A stretch of 64,000 nt of DNA from Neoceratodus forsteri (Eukaryota > Chordata > Ceratodontiformes > Ceratodontidae). Below, one piece after another: positions 11,087 through 23,086 of this stretch. The stretch covers positions 94,519,501 to 94,583,500 of the forward strand of contig JADMNL010000028.1 in the NCBI GenBank assembly GCA_016271365.2, read 5' to 3'. Below the pieces are notes generated by a model that was not told the DNA's origin, searched no databases, and saw nothing but the letters and a program-made list of their open reading frames with translations. Each line of letters begins with the position of its first letter. The stretch's first letter is position 1. The position numbers were made by a program, and so were the translations under genes.

Positions 11087-12775
11087 CTATTTGAAGCATA
11101 AATTTCCCTTAATTGAGGGACTCCTGTAGCCACTGAAGATGTCCAAGACATTTTCAGAAAAAAAGCAATTCCACATATTGTAGGCCCCCAAGAGCCATAC
11201 CTTGAGCCCAAGTTTTAGGTACAGGAGCCTCCCTTGGTTGGAGGTTAGCAGATTGTACCCCCACGGAAGGTGTATCGATTCAAACCCATACATGGAGAGT
11301 AGCAGAGAGTACCATGGCTGCCTGGCCCAGTCTGGTGCTATTAAGAGCACTGAAGCTGACTGGCACCTGAGCTTAAGAAATACTCTGTACACCAAAGGGT
11401 AAAGAGGAAAAGTATGTAGCTGTTTCTCTGACTAATCCAGAGCTAGAGCATCCAGAGGGATTGTTCCCATATCTGGTGGTCTGCATAGTACAATGGCAGG
11501 TGGTGGTTCTGGTGGGACACAAACAAGCATACCTCTGGAGTGCCCCACCTCCTAATGTTTCTTGCACCATCTGACTGTCCAAATCCCATCTATGATTGGA
11601 CTAGCTGATTTGAGTCAGGGTATCTGCCCAGGTATTGTCCTTGCCTGGCAGATGAATAGCCCCCATGGAGCATCCCATACTGACCCCCTGTTATCATAAG
11701 TCTTCTGCAGGCAGGCCTTGACTTTATCCATCCCTGCTTGTTTGTGTAATACATTACAGTGGTACTGTCTCTTCTGACTTGTACCAGCTTCCCTGTACTA
11801 GTTGTGTGGAAACCCTTAGTGTCAGTGACACTAACCTTGGCTCCAGCAGGTTTGTGTGCAGAAGTGACTCTGTGTTGGGATGGTATGAACCCCCAGATGG
11901 GAGTCACACACTAGGAGACATGCATATGTTGACTGAACAACTGATGGGGACTCTTGCTGAAAAAAAGGGGACCCCTTTTCTCAGGTTGGTTTCTTCTTTC
12001 CACCCTTGGGTGACCTGTAACAATATTTGTTATCAGAATTAGTTTTAAAAGGAGGGACCTTTCCCTAGTGAACCCAGAGGTTAAACTGAATGTCCCTCAT
12101 CCATAACCTGGATTCCAGGACTATGCCAGTGGCAGGTGTCATGGGGCCAGTAGCTGAAGAAACTGTCTTTGGACTTTTTGTTTGTTCAGGCTGAATGAGC
12201 CCACTATCAGTGGGATACCTTTTGCCCTGCTGAAAAGCAGGCAAGCCCTGCCTTGCAAGGTATCTAACTCTGCTCTTATGAACCGAAGAGCCTAAGCAGA
12301 CTGAAGGACATAACTTCTTTAGATTATCAGGGACCCTAGTGACTCCAGGAGCCCCTAGGCCACTTGCTGGGTTGATTTTACAATCCCTAGCCAGTCATCT
12401 AGGTATGGGAAAAACTGTGACATCTTGTCTTTGCGGGTGTGTCAGAAACCCTGCCAAACACTTTGTGCAGGCTCTTGGAGAGTGACCTGATGGGAGTATG
12501 CACCTGAGGTACTTTCTGTGAAATTCCCTTATGAAGGTGAGGAAATAAGCACCCTTTAAGACCAGTGATGCCAACCTTTCCCTTGTCTGGAGTGTTGGCA
12601 GAATCAGTGACAAAGTTATCATTGTGAACTTTGGCCTTGTTAAGTACCCCTGTTTAGTACCATGAAGTCGAAGACAGGCCAGCACACTAGGACAGGCTCC
12701 ACTTTGTGACAGCAATATGTTTTGGATATTTTTTTTTTTTTTATACAGTTGGCAGGGATTTGAATTCTGAGCCAA
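11087..12775 (-). pseudogene. RT/RNase H region of DIRS copy B (decayed)
   Basis: Patches of the DIRS polymerase remain. In 12775-12395 the RT start reads KFTMITLSLILP and LASLVLKGAYF, the decayed motif A. In 11907-11590 there is the RNase H piece TTVMYYTNKQG. At 11395-11087 the methyltransferase-like tail keeps LLIAPDWARQPWYSLLLS. Between these the frame is lost many times and part of the RT is missing, so no protein can be made. It lies between the recombinase side (left) and gag (right), as in the other copies. Confidence 0.7.
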
Positions 12776-12778
12776 TCC

Positions 12779-13765
12779 CTAACTCACTGTGGTGCCTGAA
12801 ATACCCCTGGTGTGGGCACTGCTGATACTGAGGCACAACTCTAGCCTGACAAAAGAAAGGCTTAATGTGAAATGATCTGTATCTGCCTCCCCTTCCATAT
12901 GTTTTAGTGGAGGGGAAGCTTTCTTCTGCAGAACTGCAACTATAAGCGGTTTTTGTATACATCCACCTTTGTCATGTAAGCCTTTATCTTTTTTCCAAGC
13001 GGGGATGACCCTCAATTGGAAAAAACATAGCCCTGGTTTGGGTATCCTGAATGAGGTTTATGACTCTCAGCCAGGCAAACCCCTTTGAGCTACTTAATCT
13101 GCCATTTACCTGGCAGTAGTGCCTGAAAACGCAATAGTCATTTGACTGGTATTTGGCTGCTCCCAAACCCAACTTAACTGTTTCAGTTAGATCATTTGAC
13201 AGGTAAGTCTGAGCCTTGACTGCCATAGCAAGGATAGACTGCCATAGTGACTTCTGGTATTGAACATCAAAGGCTTGAAAGCCATACTGTAATTTTTTCT
13301 GAAATCCTTGTTAGGAGGAATGCCAGGGTATACTTGCCTTGTTACAGGCTGTCACTTGTACTACTCCTTGGTGAACAGGGTGGGAGAATAAAAATGCAGC
13401 TCCCTCCCTGTCCAGCTGATATTTCTTATCCAGCCTCTCTTCAAGAGGGGAACACAGAGCTTTAAATCTGAAGAAATCCTTAAGTATCTTTCCTGAAGAA
13501 TGCATGCACAGGAAGGAAAAGCTTCAGTGGGTGTCAGCCCAATCATTTCTCACAATATATAAAAAGTGAGGAATAATCCTCAAATGCTCTGTGGGAATTG
13601 CCCAACTCCTGTTCAGGGAGAACCTCAGTTTAATAGGTTATCCTTTCTTCTATTTAATCATAAACATATATTCTTCCTCTTAACAATAGGAAGACTGATC
13701 AGAGGAGAAAGACTGCTTTGCAGTAGTCTGCTGTTGAGAAACAGCAGCCCTTGCAAGCCTAAAAG

Positions 13766-13797
<32 letters not shown>

Positions 13798-14376
13798 TTC
13801 AAGGCATTTTTCCACACTTTCTCCTAGAAAGCTTTACAATTTCTGCAGGAGTTGTTAGGCTTTATAGCAGACACAGAAGTCCCCAAATGCTGTCCAGCAG
13901 GAGGTTCTGCGTTTAATTTATTTGAGAGAACCAGGGAGTCCGCTGGTTCAATAAGTCTAGCAGGCACTGAAGTCCCAGTACGCTGTCTAGCAGGGGTTCA
14001 GTGTGCTTAGTTTTATTTTATTTCTTAGAGGGAACCAGGTAGTCAGCCAGTTCATCAAGCCTCTCAAGAACTGCTTGTATACCCGTCTCAGGGGTAGCAG
14101 TTATAATGATTGTTGTGGTTTCAGCCACAGAAATTTAGGGTGTCTGCTGGTCAGAGCTAGAGGGACCCTTAGGTGGTGATAACTTTTTTTTTTTTTTAGC
14201 CTTATCCAGGCATGTTTAAATAGTTTTCTGACGACATGTAATGCAGATTTCACTCTGCTTGGAAATGAACATGCCCACAGAGCAAACAAAGACTGTTTGC
14301 CTTAACAAATATCACCACTCTCAACACATGATTCAAAACCGGGATCACCAGTTTTCTTTCTCGGGTTTTTCTGACA
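12779..14376 (-). pseudogene. Gag-like region of DIRS copy B (decayed)
   Basis: The fragment at 13505-13311 (FKALCSPLEERLDKKYQLD, then GVVQVTACNKASIP) corresponds to the KRMDKRY...HVGVVQAAACDKANIP block of copies A, F and G. Near 14200-14376 only traces of the Cys/His cluster and of the MSEKP start (tttctgacat, 14368-14377) remain. A poly-T run (13766-13792) and a shorter one near 14180 look like slippage or small insertions. Confidence 0.55.
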
Positions 14377-14839
14377 TTTTTCCAATAAAACCGATAAAAG
14401 TTGTAACCGCTAAAAGAAATGTATTTAATTAAACTTTATTTAACATTCGCGGTCGGTCCCCAACCGATGAGGAACCGATCGGGACCAGAAACCCAAGTAA
14501 AATGAACCGAGGCTATCGGTTTAAAACCCAGTATTAGTGGTTCCTAAAACAAGCTAAATTAAATAAAATAAAATATAACTAATGGAGCTTTTAAGTCAGA
14601 AAGCTCCAATAAATGTAAAATACACTTCGGTTTCCCCCCCGGTTATACCAAACCGGAAGAAACCGATAAACTTACAATTTAATCACTAAAACTACGGGTT
14701 TACTTAAAACTCTAAAAGTAAGAAGGCAGCAAATGAAATGTAAAGAATACTTATTTAAATTTTACAAGTCTTCTCACGTCAGAACAAGATGATGAGGAGA
14801 GGATCTCCGAGCGTCTGGTCTTGACAGGCGGAGAGAAAA
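14377..14839. other. 5' non-coding leader of DIRS copy B
   Basis: No coding sequence. The stretch is rich in AACCG/CGGTT motifs (14337-14690) and contains the ggatctccgagcg...aggcggag segment (about 14800-14836), which all leaders of this group share (compare 4230-4270, 55440-55475, 60530-60565). Copy C inserted at its end. Confidence 0.5.
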
Positions 14840-15214
14840 ATAGTACAGTTACGTAAGAACTTACCGTAACAGTAGATCTTCGAGAACAGCTCTTGCAGCA
14901 GGTTACACCATTAGGACTGAAGCCGGCCGGCGTCAGGACCCCATGGAAAATTTTCTAGCTAGCAGTCTTTAGTGGGGACCGCCTCCGACATCGGTCCCGC
15001 CCCCCCGACGTCAGGCGTAGTACATAAGGAGGCGGTCCCGCCAGAATCCCAGGTTTTCCGGCCGGAGACTTCTGGCCGCTGGATGACATCAGAAGAGGAG
15101 ACCGAGGACCCGCCTTCAGATGGCCAAGATTCAGAACAGACCTTTCTAATCCCAAGGATAGTGTTAGGCTGAAACCTACTTCCTCCAAGGGGGGAATGGT
15201 GGGCGGGAAAGTAC

Positions 15215-15325
15215 CTGCTGCAAGAGCTGTTCTCGAAGATCTACTGTTATGGTAAGTTCTTACGTAACTGTACTATCTTCTTCGAGGTACAGCTCTTGCA
15301 GCAGATTACACCATTAGGACTGATT
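15215..15325. repeat. Internal complementary region (ICR) of DIRS copy C
   Basis: 15218-15276 complements the left terminus (14840-14900). 15276-15325 complements the right terminus (20808-20857). The join at actgtactatcttcttcg is exactly left end plus right end with AT in common. Confidence 0.85.
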
Positions 15326-15392
15326 CCCAAGCAATGGCACCTAGAAAAGCCATCGGGAGGAGGCAATACGGAGATCCAGACCCTTCCTGAGC

Positions 15393-16421
15393 CTAGGACA
15401 GGAGACCTTGAAGAACAGCAAGGCCAAAACCCGCTCTTCGCCTTGAGGCGATATCCAGGCTATAGTGCCTGATAAAAGTGTGCACCGAACTCCAGGTGGC
15501 TGCAGCACATATGGCTGATGTAGAAACGTTCTTCAGTGCCGCAAAGGAGGTAGCCACTCCTCTTGTAGAATGGCCCTTGACCACTCCAGGTAAGAGTTTC
15601 TGACGCTTGTCATAGCAAAAGGAAATACACTGGATGAACCAGTGTGAAAGGGTTTGTTTTGAAACCGGGGCCCCTTTCATCCTCTCAGCGAATGAAATGA
15701 ACAGCTGCTCCGCTTTCTGGTGCTGTTTGGTTGTGGTCAAATAGTATCTGAGACACCTGTGCACATCCAGGGTGTGAAGCAGTGCTTCTCCTCAATTGGC
15801 ATACTTAGGGAAGTATACTGGTAAATCAATGTCCTGGTTGAGAGTAAGGGCTGAGACCACCTTAGGCAGGAACTTAGGATTCGTCCTCAGGGACACCCTG
15901 TCCTGATGAAAAATTAAATAAGGCTCCTTGTACATGACAGCATGTAATTCGGAGATTCTTCTCGCCGAAGTAACTGCAACCAAAAACAACGTCTTCCACG
16001 ACAGAAAACGTAGCTCGCAATCTGCGGCAGGCTCAAAGGGTGGCAGCGTAAGCTGCTCCAAGACAAAGGGTAAATCCCAAGGAGGGATGGGATCCTTGAT
16101 GGGCGGCCTAAGGTGGAGGACCCCTCTTAAAAAGGCACGGGTAGTGTCCAGCTGGGCCACCAAGCGTTGGCCTATGGGGGCATGATAAGCTGAGACTGCA
16201 CAAAGATGCACTTTAATCGAGGAGTAAGCTAACCCGGATTGAAATAGAAAAAGCAGGTACTTCAGAACCAGCTTCTCAGGGCAGTCTAAGGGCGAGAAAC
16301 CGTGAGTCTGAGACCACAGGCAAAATCTGTGCCATTTCATGGCGTATGTTGCATATGTCGCCGGTTTTCTGGCGCCAGAAAGCACGTCTGCCACCTCTTG
16401 TGAGACCCCGTGTCGCAACAT
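15393..16421 (-). pseudogene. Tyrosine recombinase of DIRS copy C, one stop codon
   Basis: A single frame of about 343 codons from MLRHGVSQEV (16421) to 15393, interrupted only by one TGA near 15792. It has the N-terminal SGARKPATYATYAMKW region, the first catalytic arginine box at about residues 151-159 (TSARRISEL), the His-x-x-Arg box at about 284-287 (GHSTRG) and the nucleophilic tyrosine at about 320 (RHYSLD). This is the best-kept recombinase in the window. In the family the enzyme inserts the circular DNA intermediate without a target duplication. It lies directly before the ICR. The stop may be old damage or a sequencing variant. Confidence 0.88.
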
Positions 16422-16499
16422 AGCTACAGTATGTCTCTAGGAGCCAAGCATGCAGGTTCAGTGAACGTAAGTCCAGGTGGACTAATGAACCCTCCTCCT

Positions 16500-18125
16500 G
16501 AGACAACAGGTGGGAGCTGATTGGTAAAGCCAGCGGAGGTTCCTGGGACAACTGATTCAGCAGCGGGAACCAAATTTGTCTGGGCCGAAAAGGCGCTATC
16601 AAAATAAGCGTTGCGTGCTCCCTGCAAAGTTTGAGAAGGACTCTCTGGATCAATGGGAAAGGAGGAAAGGCATAGAGAAATCTGCCCACCCAGGAGAGGG
16701 ACAACACGTCTCGCCAGAAAACACCAGGCCCTGGATCCAACGAGCAAAAATTGGACAGTTTTGCGTTGGATGGGGAGGCGAATAGATCCAATTCTGGAGT
16801 ACCCCATCTGTGGAACAGATCCTCTGCCACTTCCTGTAGGAGTTCCCACTTGTGGACTCTGGCCTGGGAACAACTCAGGCCGTCTGCGACCGTGTTGTCC
16901 ACCCCAGGAACGTGAACTGCAATGAGGTTTGTGCCGTGTCATATAACCCATTCCCACACCCTCATTGCCTCCCTGAAAAGGGGGTAGGAGTGTGTGCCTC
17001 CTTGTTTGTTCAGGTAATACATCACCGCAGTATTGTCTGTCTGTAACAGGAGAGTACTGGGTGGAATCTCCGACTGGAAGGCCTGCAGGGCATAAAGGAC
17101 CGCCCTCATCTCCAATATGTTGATATGGAGATGAGATTCCTGTGTAGTCCATGTTCCCTGAGACCTCACCCCATTCAGATGCGCTCCCCACCCCAGCCCT
17201 GAGGCATCCGTAGAGAGTGTCAACACCGGGGATGGCGCTGTGAAGGGAACCCCCACTGAGAGGGTTCCCAGATCGAGCCACCATTGCCAGTCCCGAATCA
17301 CGGTCTGCGTGATTCTGACTGGCTGCTGCAGATGGTCTTGCCTTTGGTCCCACTGCACCCTTAACATCCAATGGGTTACCCGCATGTGGAGTCTTGCCAT
17401 CGGGACCATTGGAATGGCCACAGCCATGTGTCCGAGCAGGCGAAGGACCAGCCTGGCCGAGACAGTTTTCTTCGCTGACACGTCCCTTATGAGGGATCGT
17501 ATGCATTCCGCTCTGTCTTCGGAAAGAAAGGCTTTCCCTTTGACTGTGTCCAGAACTGCACCTATAAACTGCAGCTTCTGGGACGGTACCAGGAGAGACT
17601 TCTCATAGTTGATTAAATGCCCAGAGACTGGAAGAGAGCCTGGGTGTGCTGAATGGTCAGCAGCAATGCCTCCTTGGAGGAGGCCATGAGAAGCCAGTTG
17701 TCCAGGTACGGGAACATGTAGTGACCCTGTCTCCTCAGAGAAGCTGCCATGACTGCCATGCACTTGGTAAATACCCTTGGTGCCGATGACAGCCCGAAAG
17801 GAAGTGCTCGGAACTGGTGGTGGCGACCGAGAAACTTGAAGCGCAGGAACCTCCTGTGTGCCTGAGTGATGGGGATGTGCAGGTAGGCATCCTGTATATC
17901 CAGGGACGCCAAGAAAGCGTCCTTCTTCAGCATGGGGATTAGTCCCGAGAGGGTCACCATGTGGAAGCGCTTGTAGGTGACTGATATGTTGAGGTCGCTG
18001 AGATCCAAAATTGGATGGAGGTCCCCTGTCTTCTTTGGAACCAGAAAGAAGTGAGAATAGTATCCTGCTCCTATCTGGTTCCCTGGAACGTGCTCCACAG
18101 CTTCTTTCTGCAGAAGTGCGAGCAC
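16500..18125 (-). pseudogene. RT-RNase H-methyltransferase-like gene of DIRS copy C
   Basis: RT occupies 18125-17613: LVPKKTG, motif A SLDIQDAYLHIP, FGLSSAPRVF, and FPYLDNWLL in place of YLDD. The second catalytic aspartate is therefore asparagine, which should abolish polymerase activity. A frameshift near 17620 moves to the frame that carries RNase H (about 17600-16939): LSTDASGLGWGAHL, HINILEMRAV and LLQTDNTAVMYYLNKQGG. A further shift leads to 16902-16500 with LDLFASP and LYAFPPFPL, the methyltransferase-like region. The long frames extending past these limits are shadows. Confidence 0.85.
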
Positions 18126-18206
18126 TTCCTGCTTGATGAGCAGGGCATGCCGACCCGAGTAACGGGGGAGCAGAGGAGGCCTCGTGGAGGGGCTTGTCTA
18201 AGAATT

Positions 18207-20552
18207 CTATAAAGTGGCATTTTTCGACCAGCTGTAGCACCCACCTGTTGGTGGTGATCGAGCGCCACCCTGGAAGGTGGTCTGCGATGCGACCCCCGAC
18301 CTTTGTTTCCCATTGATCCAGAGGAGGGGCGGGGGCTGGGACGGAGTCATGCTGTGGCAGCAGAGGGTCGTGCAGGCTGGGCCGACTTTGGAAGCACATT
18401 GGCCCCTACCTGAGGACGTTTTGACCTGGGCTTTCCGGGAAAAGGAGCTCCTCTGATGCTGACCGGAACGGGGTTGTTGCCTCCGAGTCCGGCTGCGAAA
18501 ACTACTCTGGTTCCTACGAAAGGAACCGAGTCTAGATCTGTACATGGCCTGGACAGATCTAACGGCCTTCCCGGCTTCCTGTAATTTGGTGATGACCTTC
18601 TCCGATAAATCACCAAACAAAACTTTTCCATGAAAGGGGGCGTCCAAAATGTTTTTCTGGACATCCGGGGTAAACCCAGAGACACAGAGCCATGAGTGTC
18701 TCCGGAGACATATGCCTGAGGCTGCCGCTCTGGCTGAAGAGTCTGCGGAGTCGTACGCGGCTCAGAGCACCTGGGTCCCCATGTCTGAATCCGTGCGGAG
18801 GAGCTGAAGAAGTTCCTCCTTTGGGCCACCATCTGGCAATTTCTCTACCAGATCCTGCCCCTGTTCCCACAGCGCATTCTGAAACTGAACCATGTGGGTC
18901 AGGTAATTCAGAGATTTGATGGCGCAAGTCGCGGCCACGTAAGTGCGCCTACCCAGCACGTCCAGTTGTTTGGACTCTGGATCCGGTGGCTGCATGCTCA
19001 GATGTTGCGGTTTCTGAGACTGGTCATGAGAGGCTGTGATGACCAGGGAGTCAGCCAGAGGTGATTAGCCAGGTATTGGTCCTCCCTAGGGGCCTTGTAC
19101 AGGCGGTCAGCCTTCTTCAGCATAGCTGGAGTGGAATGTGGATGCCTCCACACTGCCTTGGTGATGTCCACGAAGGTGTCCACCAAGGGTGGTACTACCA
19201 GCAGCTTAGGGTCCTTTTGCCGCAGGTAACGGGCGAGGCGTAATCTTTCGGGGTCTAGTTCTTCCGCATCCCATCCCATGTTCTCTTGGATGTGTCTCAT
19301 TATCTCAGAGAATGAGGGGTCATCCGGAGGAGACCTAGGGAGGTCGCGTGGGTCCGGAGAAGGGATGCTGATCTGTGAAGGAGACCTGGAGCATTCAGAG
19401 ATGTCAGATCTGGAGTCCTCAGTCGACGGTGAATACCAACATCTTCTGGGTCTCTTGGGGTCGGGTGACCCTGAAGAAGATCTAGACAAAGGCCTTCTCT
19501 TCTCTGCAGATCTGCCCCTAGGAGGTGTTACTGGCTCCTGGGGGAGGTGCTCAGCCTGCTGCCCCTTTGGGCGGAGGAGGGGGCGCAGGTGTCGGTGGTG
19601 CCACGGGTGCGGGAGGAGGGTGCATGGTGACCACATCCTTTCTGATGGTGTCCCACCAGAAAGTGAAGAGTTCCTTCACCTCTGCCAAGTTGAGTCCCGA
19701 CGACGGGCTGGGCGTCGGCTCCTTGGGGGTCTCCAGTTCTGGGGAGGGTTCCTGTGGGAGCTCGACAGGTCCGGAGTCGCCCGCCTGGTCCTCGGGCTGA
19801 GTGGACTCCTCCTCCGATAACGCCTCCTGACCGACATCGGTAGGTGTCAGTGTGGCTCTTGTGTCTGCGGCAGCAAGCGCCGGTCCCCCCGGGCGTCCTG
19901 GGGAGAATGCCTGATGGCAACGTGGTGTCGAATCGTCGCCGGTGCACGCCGGGTGGGCCGACGTCGGGTCCGATGCCCGCTTAAGAGAGGTTAGCTCCTT
20001 GGTCTTGCGTTGGGGAGGCGGAGGCAAGGAGACAGACCGGACGTCGGAGGCCGAGAGCCGGGACGAAGACTTGTGATGCTCCCCTGACCTGGAAGAGGCC
20101 TTAGTAGAAGAAGAAGGCCTGGAGGTCTTGGAAGGGGCTGCAGAGTTGAAGAGCCGCTGTCGGATTTGACCACTACCGGGGGAGGCTGAGAGTGGGCCCT
20201 CGATGGAGAGCGGTCTGACCTGGAGCCGGAGCTGCGGGAGTCCGAGGCCCTGGAGGGGGATCTAGGTCTCACCTTCTCCCGATGTTTCTCATGGTGCCTG
20301 TGGGACTTTCCCGAAGGTCTCCCCTGGAGGAAGGTTCCATGGCCTTGAGTTTTCTTCTAGGAGGAAAGCCTGGACAGCCTTCTGTCGGTAGATTCTGGTC
20401 CGGCTATTAAAGCCCTGGCAGAAGGAGCAAGCCTGGGTGTCGTGGTCCGGGCCCAGGCACCGAACGCAGGCCAAATGGGGGTCTTTAAACGGGATCTGCT
20501 TCCCACAAGCACACTTAGAAGGACAGCCCTCCACTGAAGCTGGGGAGGACAT
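18207..20552 (-). pseudogene. Gag-like gene of DIRS copy C
   Basis: The frame starting at 20552 (MSSPASVEGCPSKCAC) carries the Cys/His cluster CGKQIPF, DPHLACVRCLGPDH, ACSFC, the same arrangement as the gag of copies F and G. A Ser/Arg/Pro-rich middle (20272-19551) and an acidic helical part (19636-18762: EIMRHIQENMGWD, DPERLRLARYLRQKDPKLLVVPPLVD) follow. A basic C-terminal part ends near 18207. At least three frameshifts are needed. The Pro/Ser/Arg composition and zinc-like cluster suggest RNA binding; this is inference. Confidence 0.7.
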
Positions 20553-20857
20553 CAGACAACAAAAAGTAGTCTAGAAGAAGAATTTCTTTCAAAGTTTCTG
20601 ATTTGGAAAGGATTTCCTGGACGTCGCGCGCTAGTACTAACCGAAGAGGTCGAGACATGCAAGTCGACGGCAAGAAAGAACTGGGGATTCTGGCGGGACC
20701 GCCTCCTTATGTACTACGCCTGACGCCGGGGCGGACCGACGCCGGGGCGGACCCGCATGAAGACTGCTAGCTAGAAAATTTTCCGTGGGGTCCTGACACC
20801 GGCCGGCTTCAGTCCTAATGGTGTAACCTGCTGCAAGAGCTGTACCTCGAAGAAGAT

Positions 20858-21018
20858 CTGAGGGTTTAGAGCAAAGGCAGTTAGTAGAATGCAGCATTTG
20901 AAAAGTGGCTCATGCAAAAGATTCCATCATTTGCATATGTTCCACCTCCCCGGGAAGTTCTACCTTAGAAGGCTACTGCATAAAGTTATGAATATACTGA
21001 GCATTACTGGGGTTAGAA
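20858..21018 (-). mobile_element. Right terminal piece of DIRS copy B
   Basis: Reverse complement of 7195-7345, including catgcaaaagattcc and the terminal gcataaagttatgaatata. This shows that C sits inside B, and that B ends where CR1-1 resumes at about 21019. Confidence 0.85.
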
Positions 21019-21290
21019 AGAAGGCTTTGCTGAAATCCAGGTAGGCGATGTCTATAGCCCCTCCCTGATTCGCTTCCCTAGTCACATATCAAAAAAAATC
21101 TATCAGATTCATTTGACAAGACCTTCCTGATGTGAATTCATGCTGCCTCAGATCCTGGGCACCAGTTGATTCCAGGTGCGCCACTATCCTTTCTTTCAGC
21201 AGTGTCTCCATGAACTTCCCCACTACAGAAGTGAGGCTGACTGGCCTGTAGTTCCCCGCTTCCACCCTACTGAAGTTATGAAGGTATGAT
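21019..21290 (-). mobile_element. CR1 LINE copy 1, 5' remaining segment
   Basis: The sequence aggctttgctgaaatccagg aligns with 41597-41620 of CR1-2 and continues with the same RT N-terminal region (gacctt..tgtgaattcatgctgcctcag). It ends near 21270-21290, so CR1-1 is 5'-truncated there and abuts a tandem array. Confidence 0.8.
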
Positions 21291-21489
21291 GATAATTTTC
21301 AACACTTGCTCTTAACTTTGATAATTTTCAATATTTTGCCCCCAAATTTTTAACGTAGCCATTTTCTCACACTACTTCATAAATGTGACAGGTGTTTTTC
21401 AGATCCTGGTCAAATGTGCTTTTTGATACCTCAGCCAGTATTTTATAAATGACACCTGTCATGTTCAGAAGGAGGGGTCATGAAAAGAC
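21291..21489. repeat. Partial unit of a ~270-bp degenerate tandem repeat
   Basis: Shares ordered blocks with 23668-24490: ttttcaatattttgcccccaa, then tgtgacaggtg, then gtcatgaaaaga. The array is interrupted by the foldback element at 21493-23070 and by the GC-rich segment. Confidence 0.55.
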
Positions 21490-21492
21490 TAT

Positions 21493-23070
21493 GGGCTAGA
21501 TATTGAAAAGTGCACCTGGCAATGGCGCAAGTGGTTGCTCCGCGCAACTGAGTTGTGCTGGAGCAACAAAGGGATATATTCAAAAGAGATGTGCCATGGC
21601 ACATCCCATCTGAATATACCAAAAAATGCCTGCGGCACAAATACAATGTGCCGCTGCATCCCCCAGACAGGTCTGAATACCAGGAATGGGAAATGCACCA
21701 GCGCAGCAGAGAAACGACGTGTGCAAATTCCTGATATTCAGACACAAATATGCAAATGGGGCCATAATGTATGCAAGGCGCAAATGGGGCCATTTGCATG
21801 TTATTATGGCCCCATTTGCATTAGTTGTGCAGGGCTGGCTGGCGAAATGCACCTGGTGCCCTGCACAGCATGCGGTGCTGTCAGTGGAAGTCCAATGATA
21901 CCCAATCACCATATGAATGTAATATTGCATTACCTGGTGGTCCAGTCCTACCTCCCCACCCGTAACCCAAATCGCCGTAAAAAGGTACTTCTTCATTCCC
22001 TGGCAGTCCAGTGGTTCCCTCCTCCCCACCCGTAACCCTGATTGCCGTAAAAAAGTACTTTTTCATTCCCTGGTGGTCCACTGGATTCCCCCCTCACCCG
22101 TAACTTGATTGCCTGAAACAGCATCTCCACAGCCGTGGTAGTCTAGTGAGTCCCCATAGGATCCCCAGCCCACCCCGGTCATCGGCGAGGCAGCAAACCC
22201 ACCCGCATACCTCTCGCTGCCCGCCCGAATGACAGCTGCAGTATCTGCTGCAAGCACATTAGTCCACATTGTGGACCAATGGGCTTGCAGTGCAGCATAC
22301 TGTAATAGTCATTCACAACTTTGTGAATGAAGTCATTCATTCACAAGGTTGTGAATGACTATTACAATAAGCACTGCAAGCCCATTGGTCTACACTGTGG
22401 ACCAATGTGCTTGCAGCAGATACTGTAAGGTGTCATTCGGCGGGCAACCGCAGAGGTATGTGGGTGGGTTTGCTGCCCGCCGATGATTGGAGGGGGAAGC
22501 TGAGTTAGGCTGGGGGTCCTGTGTAGGTGGGGAAGTAGGAGGGATCTCTAGACTACCACGGCTGTGGAGATGCTGTTTCGGGCAGGATGGGGGGAGGGCA
22601 CTGGACCACCTGGGAATGACAAAGCACTTTTTTACGGCGATCAGTGTTATGGGTGGGAAGGGGAGAACCACTAGGGCATACAATGGGAGACTGCATATGG
22701 TGTTTGGGGGAGGGGGGCTGCCACCCACGGCTGTCAGCTGCTGTGTTGTGCCCTGCACTACAGCGGCCCGCCTGTGGGTGACTACCAGTCGAACCTTTTC
22801 TTACGGGCTCAACTTTGTGCCCATATATGTGGCATATATCTGGGATGTGGTGATAGATGCGCTGCATATACCAGGCTGAATATTAGGATGTGCCGCATAT
22901 GCAGGGGCATGCCCCTGGAGATGCACTGCATACATTATCTTTGTGCTGCGGTGCATCGGGAACTGCGCAGCGCAATTCCCCTTTTTGAATATAGCCTAGA
23001 GGTGCATTTCTGGGCTTGTGCTGGTGCAACTCTGTTGCACCAAGCGCAACTCCTTTGAATATCTTGACCC
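21493..23070. mobile_element. Foldback (long palindromic) DNA element, 1.58 kb
   Basis: The ends are GGGCTAGATATTGAAAAG (21493) and the reverse-complement match CTTTGAATATCTTGACCC (to 23070), flanked by TAT on each side (21490-21492, 23071-23073). The two arms are inverted copies along most of their length. For example 22120-22145 (catctccacagccgtggtag) pairs with about 22550-22577, and 22260-22325 pairs with about 22335-22405, with the symmetry centre near 22332. It has no credible gene; the open frames on both strands are palindrome artefacts. The 3-bp duplication and GGG...CCC ends are compatible with a non-autonomous PIF/Harbinger-type transposon, but the family call is uncertain. Confidence 0.7.
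21937..22110. repeat. ~70-bp tandem repeat inside the foldback arm
   Basis: About two and a half units built around tccccacccgtaaccc, cgccgtaaaaa, gtact and ttcattccctgg. A related inverted unit is in the other arm near 22590-22680. Confidence 0.65.
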
Positions 23071-23086
23071 TATGTAAAAAATCTGG

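Larger units (their letters stand above)
14840..20857 (-). mobile_element. DIRS-type retrotransposon copy C, nested in B
   Basis: Complete 6.0-kb element. The left terminus starts at atagtacagttacg (14840) and the right terminus ends at cgaagaagat (20857), with AT shared between ends and target. Copy B reads through if C is removed. Minus-strand order: gag (20552-18207), RT (18125-17613), RNase H (about 17620-16939), methyltransferase-like region (16902-16500), recombinase (16421-15393), ICR (15215-15325). GC-richer and more diverged than the GAA lineage of A/F/G, so a separate DIRS subfamily, shared with copy E. Several frameshifts, one stop in the recombinase. Confidence 0.9.
7165..21018 (-). 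mobile_element. DIRS-type retrotransposon copy B, interrupted twice
   Basis: The left terminus starts at about 7165 (gaaaaaattacttacc) and the right terminus ends at about 21018. CR1-1 is continuous if B is removed, with GAA shared at the junction. B carries a Tx1/L1-like LINE (8886-11063) and DIRS copy C (14840-20857), so its own sequence is 7165-8885, 11064-14839 and 20858-21018, about 5.7 kb. The right end (20862-21015) is the reverse complement of the region just inside the left end (about 7195-7345), i.e. long terminal inverted repeats. Genes on the minus strand are recombinase (about 8870-7764), RT/RNase H (12775-11087) and gag (14376-12779), all heavily decayed. B is older than C and the LINE. 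Confidence 0.85.
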